In this document: positions 1 through 10,638 of the stretch, piece by piece | Layout: each line of letters begins with the position of its first letter | Position numbering within the stretch: position 1 is the stretch's first letter | Position numbers and translations under genes: made by a program | Notes under the pieces: model-generated | What the model was told of the DNA's origin: nothing | Databases searched by the model: none | Seen by the model: only the letters and a program-made list of their open reading frames with translations | Source: Brassica napus | Lineage: Eukaryota; Streptophyta; Magnoliopsida; Brassicales; Brassicaceae | Reading direction: 5' to 3' | Assembly (NCBI RefSeq): GCF_020379485.1 | Contig: NC_063445.1 | Location: 50,121,422 to 50,185,421 of the forward strand | Length of the DNA stretch: 64,000 nt

Positions 1-398
1 ATAAGGTTTTAATGAGGCAACTTGAAGCGTACTACGAATCCTGTATGGTTATGGCATCCAATGGAGAGTGTTATAAATCATGGAGTGGATTGCCATTAAC
101 CAGGCCCGGTCCAAGACCGGCCCAATACCTAGAAGATGGAGGGACGGCCGAAGCCTAGAGAGAGGAGAGAGAGAGCCGACTTCAGGAGAGACAAAGACGG
201 CCACAAAGCTTAGAGAAAAGGATCTTAGTAGATGTAATCTTTCCATTATTATGTTTTAGTAGTTTTCCTATTTCCTGTTGGATTAGGATATGTACACTTT
301 CCTTTTATCTTCATCTTGTAATCCTTATATAAAGAAACCCTCTTGATCATTAATAAGAACACATAAATATTCAGTCTCTAAACTCTCTAATTATAACA
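1..398 (+). mobile_element. 3' end of a copia retrotransposon with its 3' LTR
   Basis: Positions 1-68 are the end of the internal region, including a purine-rich tract just before an LTR at 69-398 that starts TGTTATAA and ends TTATAACA. A TATA-like box lies near 325. The 1-68 sequence is close to the reverse complement of 24803-24860, the matching end of another copia element here, so the two belong to one lineage. The rest of the element lies outside the window, so target duplications cannot be checked. Confidence 0.75.
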
Positions 399-402
399 TA
401 TT

Positions 403-1005
403 ATTATTTTTATTTTATTTATTTTACTTTTTTATTTTAAGAATATAATATAACTTGACAATATTTTTTTTCTTTTTCGAAATGATACTATCATATACTA
501 CCTCCGTTCTCGAAAGTAAGATTTTTTAGAATTTTTTCTTGTTCCACAAAGATAGATTTTCTATATTGTTAAGATATTTTTTTTATACTTTTGAAAAACA
601 TTAATTGAGAATATTTGAATTGATTAAATTTCATTGGTGAAAATTTATTGGAAAATGTATAATAAAGTAACAAATAAATTAAATTACAAACATTTATTAA
701 ATTCTTAATAAGCATAAGTACTCTAGAAAATCTTATTTTCGGGAACGGAGGGAGTATGAAATAATGAGATCCTATTGGTTGGTGAACCTAGAAGTTCCCG
801 AGAATAGCTCTTTATTTAACATTGAGTTATTCTTGGGTTCACCCGCTAGGGTGAACCTCTAGGTTCACCCCCTAGGGTCTAGGTTCACCAACCAATAAGA
901 TTTCACTATTTAAAATTCGATATCTTTTAAAAAAGAAAATAAAATATTGGCAAGTTATATTATGTTTTTAAAATATAAAAGTAAAAAAAAAATAGTAGTT
1001 ACAGA
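403..1005. mobile_element. Foldback (long inverted repeat) element, interrupted by a Stowaway MITE
   Basis: The AT-rich arm at 403-490 continues at 757-800 and matches the reverse complement of 860-1005. Shared blocks include AATATAACTTG(A/C)CAATATT and ATTGGTTGGTGAACCTA. Removing the Stowaway element at 498-754 restores a continuous hairpin with arms of roughly 150 bases. No protein is encoded. The right arm also has a second inverted partner at 2283-2420, so the region is a composite of related arms. Confidence 0.65.
498..754. mobile_element. Stowaway/Mariner-type MITE
   Basis: It begins CTACCTCCGTTCTCG and ends CGGGAACGGAGGGAG. These are inverted termini of the CTCCCTCCGTT class and are flanked by TA on both sides (496-497 and 755-756). 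At 257 bp with no ORF it is a non-autonomous element. It is inserted in the left arm of a foldback element. Confidence 0.85.
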
Positions 1006-1027
1006 AAAAAGAATTAATTTTTTTTTT

Positions 1028-1306
1028 AACGTCGCAGCAAAACACTAAACCCTAAATCCTAATTCCTAAACCCTAAATCCTAAATCCTAAACCCTGAACC
1101 CTTGGGTAAACTATAAACTCTTGGGTAAACCCTAAACCCTTGGATAAATCCTAAACTCTAAATAAAAACACTAAACCCTAAAACTCTAAACCCTAAATCC
1201 TAAACCCTAAATCTTTGAGTGTTTTAGTGTTTAGTGATTTTGATTTATCCTAGAGTTTAGGGTTGACCCAAGGGTTTAGGGTTTAAGGATTATGATTTAG
1301 GATTTA
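1028..1306. repeat. Degenerate telomere-like (CCCTAAA) repeats inside an inverted-repeat element
   Basis: Variants of CCCTAAA run from about 1045 to 1215 and then switch to the opposite orientation (TTTAGGG) up to 1306, so the block is itself palindromic. The outer borders GCAGCAAAACACTAAA (about 1033) and TTAATGTTTTGCTG (2283) are inverted copies. The element therefore probably spanned about 925-2420 before the Harbinger-like MITE at 1307-2282 entered it. Confidence 0.6.
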
Positions 1307-2282
1307 GGGCCTGACTGGTTCAACCGCAGCGGTTGCGGTTGCGGCTGCGGGAGTTTGCGGATGCGGGTGGTTGCGGTTTCTAGCGGTTTTAAGAATTATA
1401 CGACTGGTTCTGCGGTTAGAAATTGGTGCGTTTGCGGGATACTTATGACTGGTTAACTGCCAAACGCAACAGCGGTTAAATAATAAATTAACAATATTTA
1501 CATTTTATATCATTATAAAATATCAAAAATAATAATATTATAATAAATATAAAATTTATATTTAGAAAGTTATAGTTTAAACTTTTTTAAAATTATAGAA
1601 AATATTTTCATTTTAAAGTTTTATAATATTAATTAAAACTTAGGGTTTAAGGATTATGATTTAGGATTTAGGGCCTGACTGGTTCAACCGCAGCGGTTGC
1701 GGTTGCGGCTGCGGGAGTTTGCGGATGCGGGTGGTTGCGGTTTCTAGCGGTTTTAAGAATTATACGACTGGTTCTGCGGTTAGAAATTGGTGCGTTTGCG
1801 GGATACTTATGACTGGTTAACTGCCAAACGCAACAGCAGTTAAATAATAAATTAACAATATTTACATTTTATATCATTATAAAATATCAAAAATAATAAT
1901 ATTATAATAAATATAAAATTTATATTTAGAAAGTTATAGTTTAAACTTTTTTAAAATTATAGAAAATATTTTCATTTTAAAGTTTTATAATATTAATTAA
2001 AATATAATAGATATATTTTAGTATTTTTATAATTCTAATTTAAATTTTTTATTGAATATTTTTATTTTTGTATTTAAATTGTTTTAGAAAAAAAAAAAAA
2101 TTTATCCTCCCGCAACCGTCCGCAACCGCAAACGCTAGCTGGAACCAGCTTTTGAATGTATGAGGTTTAGAGTGATTTGGAGCGGTTTGGAGCGGCTTGA
2201 GCGATTGTTGCAAAACGCCAACAACCGCTACCAACCGCAAAAGCTGCGTTTGCGGGTGGTAGCGGGAAAACCAGTCATACCT
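1307..2282. mobile_element. PIF/Harbinger-like MITE with an internal 364-bp tandem duplication
   Basis: The termini GGGCCTGACTGGTT and (reverse complement) AGGTATGACTGGTT are inverted, and TTA flanks both sides (1304-1306, 2283-2285). This fits PIF/Harbinger. Subterminal GCGGTT/TGCGG repeats crowd both ends. A block beginning near 1278 recurs at 1642 with an offset of 364 bases and almost no differences; one visible change is CAGCGG to CAGCAG. No coding capacity. Confidence 0.65.
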
Positions 2283-2429
2283 TTAATGTTTTGCTGATTA
2301 TGTTAATTTTTTTTTTTTATAACTAGTCCTATTTTTTATTTATTTCTTCTTACTTTTTAATTTTAAAAAGATAATATTAATTTGACAATATTTTATTTTT
2401 ATTTAAAAAATATATTGAATATGAAATAA

Positions 2430-2580
2430 ACTTGGTTCTTGCCTCGTTAAAAACAATCGTGTTTTTGTTTAAAAGCAATCATCGTTAAAAGCAATCGTGT
2501 TTTTGTTTAAAACTAACCACAGATTCGCGAAACGCGAGTATCATTACGACTTAAAACGCAAAGAGTTAAGACCAGCTAAA
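2430..2580. repeat. Short tandem duplication between TE block and TEL1 promoter
   Basis: A unit containing CAATCGTGTTTTTGTTTAAAA occurs twice between about 2450 and 2511. Nothing else is recognisable here. Confidence 0.4.
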
Positions 2581-3211
2581 TAATGCCGATCAATGGCTTG
2601 TTTTAGCCATCTGGAGTTTTGAAATGCTTTCAACGAGATCTTTCCCATTTTCATATGCTGCCGTAGTTACTCTCGATTCTCCCATCATCCTCTTTGTTCG
2701 ATTCAGTGATGGTTTTTCTCTGAAACATACTCGACAGTAATTAATATACAACTTCTCTCTTGTCAAAAAAAAAAATACAACTTCTCACTTTTTGGGTTTT
2801 TTGTTTTTCTTTTCAGAGTTTCAATTATTTTTGTAAGAAAATCTGCAGAACATAAAATTAAAGACGAACATTTTCCACGTACTCAGTATTCGTGTCGCGT
2901 ATGGACTTTAATCTACATATATATACTGCCTCGTAAACCAAGAACCCAAACCTACAAAAAGTTAGTAGGGGTATTAACGTAACTTCGTGAAAAGGATTAT
3001 AAGCCACAGTCATTTTCGAGGAAACTTAAATGCTTATGGAAAGACATAAAGAATATAAAAATAAAAAATTAAACATTTGTTCTCTTCCACTGTCTTGTCT
3101 ATAGTGTAAAGAGAGTAAAGAGAGAGAGACGACGTTACAGTACTCTCTCTCACACGATCACGTTCACCGGTAAAAACATCAGAACTCCGGTAAGAAAAAC
3201 AACAAACCCTA
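2580..3211 (+). promoter_or_regulatory. Upstream region and 5' leader of TEL1
   Basis: This is the non-repetitive region directly 5' of the TEL1 start codon. A TATATATATACT stretch lies at about 2916. A GA/CT-rich leader at about 3107-3155 (GAGAGAGAGAC, CTCTCTCTCAC) precedes the ATG. The transcription start cannot be fixed from sequence alone. Confidence 0.4.
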
Positions 3212-5939
3212 ATGGAAGATTCTAGAGCTTTTCCTTTAGACCCTCGAGCTCAAGAGTTTGTGCCACTAAACCCTATCTCCTCCCGTTTTTACTTTCCCTA
3301 CACTTCTCCGCCGCCGCCACCTTTTCCCACGCCTCCTCCGTCGTCGTACGGATTATCTCCGACGGTACCAAGAGTTTTCACGTTCTTTAATCTCCCACCA
3401 CATCCGATGATGTTTTCTCCTCCTCCTCCTCCACTACCACCACCACCGCGTCCGTATTTTAACGGTGTCTCAGCCGTTCAACGGCTTCCTTTCCAGTCGA
3501 AGTCGCCGACGCGATCTCTTTCTCTGATCTCCGTACCGCGTGACGCCACCGAGTCTACGGTGAGACGCGACTTAGAGGTATTCGGCGACGTGCGTGGCGT
3601 GCAAATGGAGAGAATCTCTGAAGGAATCGTGACCGTCCATTTCTACGATCTCCGTGACGCTAAAAGAGCTGTTCGAGAGATTTGTGGTAGACACATGCAG
3701 CACCAAGCCAAGGTTGGTGGCAGTGGTAGCGTTTGGAGCTTGCCATCTTCTTCTTCACCGGTGCGTGGGTTTGTTTCCGGTAGACCTGTGTGGGCTCAGT
3801 TTGTAGTTCAGGCTACAAGTGCGGTTCCTAACGGTTGCAACCAAGGAACGTTGGTGGTCTTTAACTTAAACCCTGAAGTCTCGTCCATTGCTCTCAGACA
3901 GATTTTCCAAGTTTACGGTATATGTTTTTTTTTGTAATGTTTCTGTCTTGATTATGTTACATTTTTTTTTTAGTTATGTTTACTCGATTTGTGGATGTCA
4001 GGTGCTTAAACATTTTCAATTACAATATGATTAGTATCCATCATGCCCTTATTTACCTTTTGTGTACTGACAATATTATACCGTTTAATTAGCTCTAGCA
4101 GTTGATAATATTGTAATTTTTTGGCTTCAGGTCCCATCAAAGAGTTGAGAGAGACACCGTACAAGAAACATCAAAGATTCGTTGAGTTTTACGATGTAAG
4201 GGATGCAGCGAAAGCGCTTGATGGAATTAACGGTGAAGAGATTTGTGGGAAGGAAGTTGTAATCGAATATAGCCGACCAGGTGGGATTAAAAACAAGTTC
4301 AGGTCACTAAGGCAACCACATGTACTGTTTCAACCACCACCTATTCTAGCTCCTCCTATGAGGCAGCCTCTTACTCTGATGAAGGATAAAAACAAGAATG
4401 TGAGCCCTAATAATGGAGTTTCTGTTGTTGAAGCTTCTATGGGTTCGTTGTGTATCAAAGATAATGAGCATAATAAGATCCGAGGAGCGGAGTCCGAAAC
4501 AAAGAGCAAGAACGTGGCTAAGTGGGGGAAGAAAAGACATATGAAGAGCATGGAACTAAGTCAGTTTCTTATCAGTGAAGAAACCATGGATGATCCAAGT
4601 TGCAGAGATCCACGTACCACTTTGATGATCAAGAACATACCAAACAAGTACAGGTTGGCTATATAATCTAATTATTAGTATTTTAAAGTTATTTTATTTC
4701 CAACTATCAGTATTATAAGGACTAGGATGGCTAAAGACTTTCAATTAAGTATTTGTATGGATTAAAGTTTCAAAGCTTTTTAAACTCTAGGATTGTTAAA
4801 GATTTAGATCTTTCTAATCTTTTATTATAATATTCACATGGATTCCTGTGCTAATATGCTGTTTATATATTCAAAGCTTTATATTCTAGATAAAATTCTC
4901 TTATGCTATGTTCCATCAAGCTTTTAATTATATTCTTGTTTCATATTACACTAATTGACTATCATTTTCCTGGATGCTCTTATATTTCAGATTCCTATAG
5001 GTTTTGTATATGAGATTCCACTTTAATTTTTTAAAGGTACAATGTTTCTTTTTGGGTTTGATATTAGCCAAAAGCTGCTGTTGAATATGCTGGATAATCA
5101 CTGCGTTCACATCAACGAAGCGATCACCGAGGGGAAAGACGAACACGAAGCTCATCATCAACCATTTTCTTCTTATGATTTCGTGTATCTCCCGATGGAT
5201 TTCAAGTAATCAAACATCGAACTTCACTGACAGTATAGTATCGGTTGTATCTATTACCAAAAATGACAACTCTTTTATTTTTTTTGCTGTGATATTAGCA
5301 ACAAGTGCAATGTTGGTTATGGGTTTGTGAACATGACGTCTCCGGAGGCAGCTTGGAGGCTTTACAAGGCGTTTCATCTTCAACGTTGGGAGGTTTTTAA
5401 TTCGCAGAAGATTTGCCAAATCACATATGCGAGAGTTCAGGTATACATTATATTACACATTTATTTAGTGTTTTGAAGTCATAGAGAACATAAACTTGAT
5501 TTAACCCTCAAAATATTCTGCAAACATATATAAGTTCCACCAGATGACTCATGGACATATACCAAAGTCTCAGCCTTAAGTTATAATTAAACAAAAGTCT
5601 TGTATTGAATTTTATGATAATTAGGTGTCACTATGTGTTTTTATCTTGTTATTTTCAATCGTCAAAAAGGGCTTGGAGGATCTAAAGGAACACTTCAAGA
5701 GCGCCAAGTTCCCGTGCGAGGCTGAGCTTTACCTTCCGGTAGTTTTTACGCCTCCACGAGACGGCAAGCAGCTAACGGAACCTGTCTCTATCAACATCAA
5801 CGGTTGCACCGGACTCGATAGTAAACATCTTGAGCCAATGGACGGTCAAGATCTCTCTGTGAGTGGATCATGTTGCGGTAGTGACCATTATAACAGTCAG
5901 GAAGATGACTTTTCCAGCAGTAGCATAGACGGTGGCTAG
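3212..5939 (+). CDS. TEL1: TERMINAL EAR1-LIKE / Mei2-like RNA-binding protein (five exons)
   Basis: Exons 3212-3917, 4131-4653, 5068-5205, 5299-5440 and 5670-5939 join in frame to 592 residues, with GT donors and AG acceptors throughout. The N-terminus is proline-rich (about residues 25-85). Two N-terminal RRM-like domains follow (about 97-165 and 212-285; [26 protein letters not shown]). The Mei2-type C-terminal RRM (about 398-515) begins [14 protein letters not shown] and includes [14 protein letters not shown]. The tail is Ser/Asp-rich. Family members are nuclear RNA-binding regulators that restrain differentiation in shoot meristems and set leaf initiation. The position beside GH5 and CYP71B genes matches, from memory, Arabidopsis TEL1 (At3g26120) rather than TEL2. 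The last acceptor (AAAAAG) is less typical than the others. No lesion is seen, so the gene is probably functional. Confidence 0.92.
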
Positions 5940-7295
5940 GGTTTAACGGTGGTAGGAGAGACATCTTTCTAGAAACTGTGTTTGTAATGTAAACCATAAA
6001 ATGTAAGAAGTGTAATTAGACATCATTTTGTTAAGTTTTTGTGCTTGGTATGTTATCTCAATCTAACTTTATTTGGTTCATCAACATTCAGTTTATTAAC
6101 ATCAAAAGTTCTAAACAGTGATAGTTTGGGTGAATGAGGTAAGTAGCAATGAATTTTAACTAAGTTCAGGCAGGTAAATGATTGAGTGGCGGTATATTTT
6201 TTTGACTACTTAAGTGGTGATATATTTAAAAGAGTATTTTGAGTTTTAAATTTGTTTGCATGCATACCCGTATTTATTTTGTGTTAATCTTTTTTTTCAT
6301 CTCTTGACTAGTTTGTGTTCCTTTAAGAACATTTTGTTACATTCTATAAACTCGTCACATATATGAAATATTTGTCACTTAAGCTAACCGTGATTTATGA
6401 ATGCGAATTTTTTTTTTCATTCTGAAAAAAACCATGTCGATCACATTACCCATTTGAATGTTTTTTCTTATAAAAATCAGGATTATTTATGGTAAACAAC
6501 TTCATATTTCTCCATTTTGTTTAATTTTGAACGAAGGATAAAGAAATTCGTAAATATTTTGGAATTATATTTCCTTATATAGAAAAAGGGATTGGGGTCT
6601 AGAACTGGGTTGACCTAGGGTAAGGGAGTTCTTTTTCAGGCAAAAATCTAATCGTTGTAGTTCTAGTGTTTAGCTGTCTTACTCAGTGACCTGTTGAAAG
6701 GGACAATAGAAAGACTGTGTGCTAGTGATGATCACATCCTGCATCTCTCTCTGATTGACGGGGTTTCGACACGTGGTGATATCTTCACCTTTCGTATTGT
6801 GCTTGACTACGTTGATAGTGATCGTTGACTGCAGCCTTTAAACTTCTTTTCTGATGTTAGATTAGATGTGCTTACCTTTAATTTTCTTTTAAAAGGATTA
6901 TGAAACATGATACCATCTTTGTTTTCCGGTAAAAAGAACATGAAATTAACCCTTAAAGCATTTTAGGCTAATTTATTGGGTCTAAAACTATCATGAAATC
7001 CAATTAGAATTAAAAATCACTTTAAGGGTGTTAGGTATAGTTTGATTATTAAAAGTTTCAGTAGACCAAATACAAAAATATAAATTTAGTAAAAACATTT
7101 TTTTTTGGAATGGCACCAAGAATATTCCACAAAAGACTAGCTAAGGTCAACCAAAATTTGGGATATTGACATGGCCTTTTCATTCTTAGTTTTAATATTT
7201 ATTGAAATTCTAGCTCATAAAAACTATTTTGAGTGGATTACACAATTACACATAAAATTATTTACAAAGAAAAAATTATCAAATTTAAGTAAAAA
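5940..7295. other. Intergenic region downstream of TEL1
   Basis: AT-rich sequence containing the TEL1 3' UTR at its start. I see no gene, clear terminal repeats or tandem array in it. Confidence 0.6.
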
Positions 7296-8446
7296 CTAGA
7301 TTTTAACCCGCACGTTCGTGCTTATATTTTTCATTTTATAAGTATATTTGATATTATTACAAATATTTTAAATATATAATTTAAGTGATTTGTTTAATAC
7401 ATTTTACTTGGTTATTAATTTTTATTACTTACTAGTTACTAATATATTTCCGAATTGGGTACAATAAAATAACAATCTGAAATAATCAAATAAAAAAAAT
7501 TTTTCAAATATGTTTTTCTTTAATTTATACATTTTGCATATAATAAATTTTTAAAATTTATTTATTTATATTATAGAAAATAAATATGTTTAAGATAATT
7601 TATATTTACATGTTGTGTTTACAAAAATATACTTTAACATATATCATTTTAGTATTTTACGGGATTTATAAGTAAAAACATTGTTTTGTTTAAATAATAT
7701 AACCCTATTATGTTAGTAAATTCTATACATCTATCATATTATTTTTGTAAATGTTTTTTAATATAAGAGATTTTGGATGTTATGATATTAAGTTTTTTTT
7801 AATTAAGATTTCAAAATATTAGTTGTTTTTTTTTCATGGTGCATTTCAAAAAAATATTTTTATTATCTATGATTTTATCTTTTGTAAAATTTGAAATATT
7901 ATTATTTTGAGTTTGAATATTTATTTTCAAAATTTTATATTTGTCAAGAAAACTTTGGAAAATTGCACAGCTATTTTTAAGTTTGGAAGATTACATAAAT
8001 TTTGAATTTGTTTTTGTTACTATATTTATACACTATTTTATAAAAAATAAAATCTGCAAATGAACCTATTTAATATAATTTTCATATTTAATTCATATAG
8101 CACTTCTATTTTTATATAATACAGAAAAGAATTATAGAGTTTATCAAAAAATAGTATAGAATTTTTATTTTCTTGTTTATAATTATATTTTAGTTAACAT
8201 TAATTTATAATAATATTAGATTACTAATTAAGAAATAAATTAATGTGTTATTTTATAAAAATATTTAATTTTTTAAGTATGATTTTGTTAGATTCTTTCT
8301 CAACAGATTTTGTTATAATTAAAAATAAAATTCAAATTTTTAGTTGGTTTATTATTAATGTAAATAATTAAATATGTGATATTAACTAATTCTTTAAGTG
8401 GTTGATTTGTTAATAGTAGGTAAAAGCAGGATACTAAATTAATAGA
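7296..8446 (-). mobile_element. Non-autonomous Helitron
   Basis: On the - strand the element starts TCTATTAATTTAG (at 8446) and ends with a GCACGAACGTGC hairpin, a short spacer and CTAG (7299-7296). The flanking bases are A on the 5' side and T on the 3' side, as expected for Helitron insertion at AT. The 1.15-kb interior is very AT-rich and carries no gene. Confidence 0.65.
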
Positions 8447-8599
8447 TTAAATTAAATAGAAAATGTTTTCCATGTAATGATTTTTCACTTATGATTATGA
8501 AAATAACAAACAAGGAAAGTGAACTTTTTTTACTTTCTGTAGTGCATTTTAGTTTGGGATCCGATCTGTTTCGTTTACCAAACAAAACAATTCTAATAA

Positions 8600-8760
8600 A
8601 AAGCGGCCCAAAATTTAATGATGGACCTCTAAGGATGTGAGCCGCAATCAAAATAGGCCGGCCCATTAATTGAATTTCCCTGATTCTAAATCATCCTCCC
8701 TGTTTCTCTCTATAAAACAAACACCGTATAAACCCTAGTTTTTCAAACCCGCTCCATAGC
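8600..8760 (+). promoter_or_regulatory. Site II / telo-box promoter of a probable snoRNA gene
   Basis: Two GGCCCA site II elements (near 8604 and 8661), TATA-like motifs (CTATAAAAC near 8711) and a telo-box AAACCCTAG (about 8731) lie together. In plants this combination typifies promoters of snoRNA and ribosomal-protein genes. No ribosomal-protein reading frame follows, but snoRNA-like structures do. Confidence 0.5.
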
Positions 8761-8865
8761 CGCCGACATTCTATCTTCTTCTTCTTCATCTGTCGTAATT
8801 TTACTTTAATTTGATTTCGATTCATCTTGTATATACTAATATAATTGTTTGAATGTGCTTCATAA

Positions 8866-9005
8866 TGGTGAACTCTCTTAGATTATAAAAGTGAGAGAAG
8901 TTCAAGTTTCCGGAGCAAAGATTAATCTGGCCAGAATTTTAACAGCACTGTGTTTATATATCTCTGTAATGTTTACAGTGTTACCTGTCTTCTGGTATAT
9001 TTATA
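8866..9005 (+). ncRNA. Candidate H/ACA snoRNA
   Basis: Two hairpins can be drawn. The first pairs GAACT...AAGTTC across about 8867-8905. The second has an outer CCAGA/TCTGG stem and an inner CACTGT/ACAGTG stem up to about 8995. An AGCAAA sequence between them fits the ANANNA H box. A clear terminal ACA was not found; TATA/ATA variants follow the second stem. The call depends mainly on the fold and the promoter context. Confidence 0.35.
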
Positions 9006-9020
9006 TGTTTTATTTTTGGT

Positions 9021-9107
9021 GGCAGTGATGATTAAATCTTAACAGCTTTACGCCAGTTCTGCTTCAGAAAATTCTTGATAGAAGAAGCTGTATATAAGTT
9101 CTGAGCC
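9021..9107 (+). ncRNA. Candidate C/D box snoRNA
   Basis: C box GTGATGA (9025-9031) and D box CTGA (9101-9104) are enclosed by a short terminal stem GGC/GCC (9021-9023 with 9105-9107). The 87-nt length is normal for plant C/D snoRNAs. The guide upstream of D would lie near 9088-9099; the rRNA target was not determined. It is downstream of a site II/telo-box promoter. Confidence 0.45.
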
Positions 9108-9147
9108 TTTAAAAAAAAAGAAAATTCTTGATTGATTATTTATTGTT

Positions 9148-9260
9148 GCCGATGAGGAAATCCAATTTTGTCGAGGTGCAGTGGAGCTGAGACCCTGTTT
9201 TCAGGGAGAACCCCTTAGCAGAAACTGCAATTTCTATGAAGCTTATGGATTAACTGAGGC
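9148..9260 (+). ncRNA. Possible third snoRNA (C/D-like)
   Basis: A GCC...GGC terminal stem encloses CGATGAGGA (a deviating C box, 9150-9158) and CTGA (9254-9257). Internal CTGA copies could act as D' boxes. The C box mismatch makes this weaker than the preceding candidate. Confidence 0.25.
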
Positions 9261-9986
9261 TTTGTCTCTGGATATAAATTAGTTGTGTTTGTATATCAGC
9301 TTTGTCTCTGGTTTTGGCCTTGAAAAGCTTAATCAACAGCCTCGATATAATTGAGCTTAGAGTTCTATCAAATTATCATGATTTATTTGTTCCCTCTAAT
9401 CCGTGAAAGACCCAAGAAGCTAAATTAATAACCCAACAAGAAAGAAACTCGTAATTTTGTAGGAAAGTGTTCCTAGAAAAGACTAGTTCTAAATTTTAGC
9501 AAAAAAAAAAGACTAGTTAATAATTTTATAAACTTTAAATTGAGGATATATAGGTTTCAAACTAGATCTTTCTTGCAAGACAAGCTTGATAAGTAGAAGA
9601 TTACAAGAACGGAAAGGTATTACCTGGAAAGCTTTGATCAGGGAAAGTACAAGAATGGATATTGTCTCACAATCATAATATCTGCAGAAATACCAAGTCA
9701 ATCTAACGCAACCGAAACCCATTGAAACGTTAGTTCATCTAACCCTTTTTTGTCTTTTACCGCAAACATGTATATATCTAGTTTGAACTAGCGCGACATT
9801 TAGCTTTTACCTTATTAAATTTTGTAGTAAGTGGACTGGTTGTAATTAGTTTGTACTGAATGTCTTCATGATTTCGTATACTATTAAGCTATGTCAAAAG
9901 TTGATCAAACAAATTACCAATGGTTATTTGTCGACAGTAATCACATTTAGTCCCGGCTTTGTCCATGTGCCAAGAGTGCATATGAA
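9261..9986. other. Intergenic region
   Basis: Apart from the GH5 shred at 9680-9722, I recognise nothing in this AT-rich stretch. Confidence 0.5.
9680..9722 (-). pseudogene. Shred of a second glycosyl hydrolase 5 gene
   Basis: The - strand reads MGFGCVRLTWY, closely matching MGFNCVRLTWP in exon 1 of the GH5 pseudogene at 10639-15140. Nothing before or after it aligns by eye. It suggests a tandem GH5 copy was deleted here; from memory Arabidopsis has two adjacent GH5 genes at this locus. Confidence 0.45.
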
Positions 9987-10001
9987 CATGGTCCATTTTT
10001 T

Positions 10002-10210
10002 TTTTTTTTTTTTTTTGTTAACCGAGGGTCCCAGGCCGGGGCCCAGACATCCCTCGAGGCCCGCAGCAGCCACGTCATTTCCACCCCAGAAGTAGCAGGG
10101 TGGGCCCGGGTGACCCGGCGTAGGGGTATATCTGAGGGGGAGGTTCGAACTCGCGGCCCTTAGGACCATTGCGAGCCGCCTCACACCACTCGACCACCAA
10201 CGTCGGGCTG
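10002..10210 (-). mobile_element. tRNA-derived SINE
   Basis: On the - strand a box A-like TGGTCGAGTGG and box B-like GTTCGAACC lie about 35-40 nt apart near the 5' end (10210 side), as in a Pol III promoter. The 3' end is an A-tract, seen as T at 10002-10016. The insertion is flanked by a target duplication CATGGTCCATTTTT (9987-10000 and 10211-10224). The body is GC-rich against AT-rich surroundings. Confidence 0.82.
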
Positions 10211-10225
10211 CATGGTCCATTTTTT

Positions 10226-10638
10226 AATCAAATTTTCTGTGTGTTTTTAAAGTTCTAATTTTTTATATATTTGTATGAAAGATGTCCAATTTTCATATTT
10301 TGTAGATATAATTAACCTTGCATTTGGCCAAAAAAAAGAACGGTTTGCACATGACCCATATTTAGTATGGGCCGGGCAGAGATATGTGGTTTTGAGTCTT
10401 TTGACACACTGATTAACATCATAGCATTATATTAGTTCTTCGACTGATTTTGAATCATATAACATATCGTTTGCTGTTTTGTAGCAGTGCAAAAACTGCA
10501 ATCTAGACCCAAATTTCATAGCAATATTGTGTAGTCCTTTATTATAATTTTCATAGGGGAAACAGAAGATAACATAATATAATAGGCTTCATGTGAGTTA
10601 CTTAATTAATTGCTAATCCCATAGATAGAAAACATCAT
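10226..10638. other. 3' flank of the GH5 pseudogene
   Basis: AT-rich sequence between the SINE and the stop codon of the GH5 pseudogene. No further feature recognised. Confidence 0.5.

Noticed and set aside
9924..10220. 98-residue - strand reading frame
   Set aside because: It is the SINE body read through; its composition reflects the GC-rich SINE and poly-A tail (a run of lysines).
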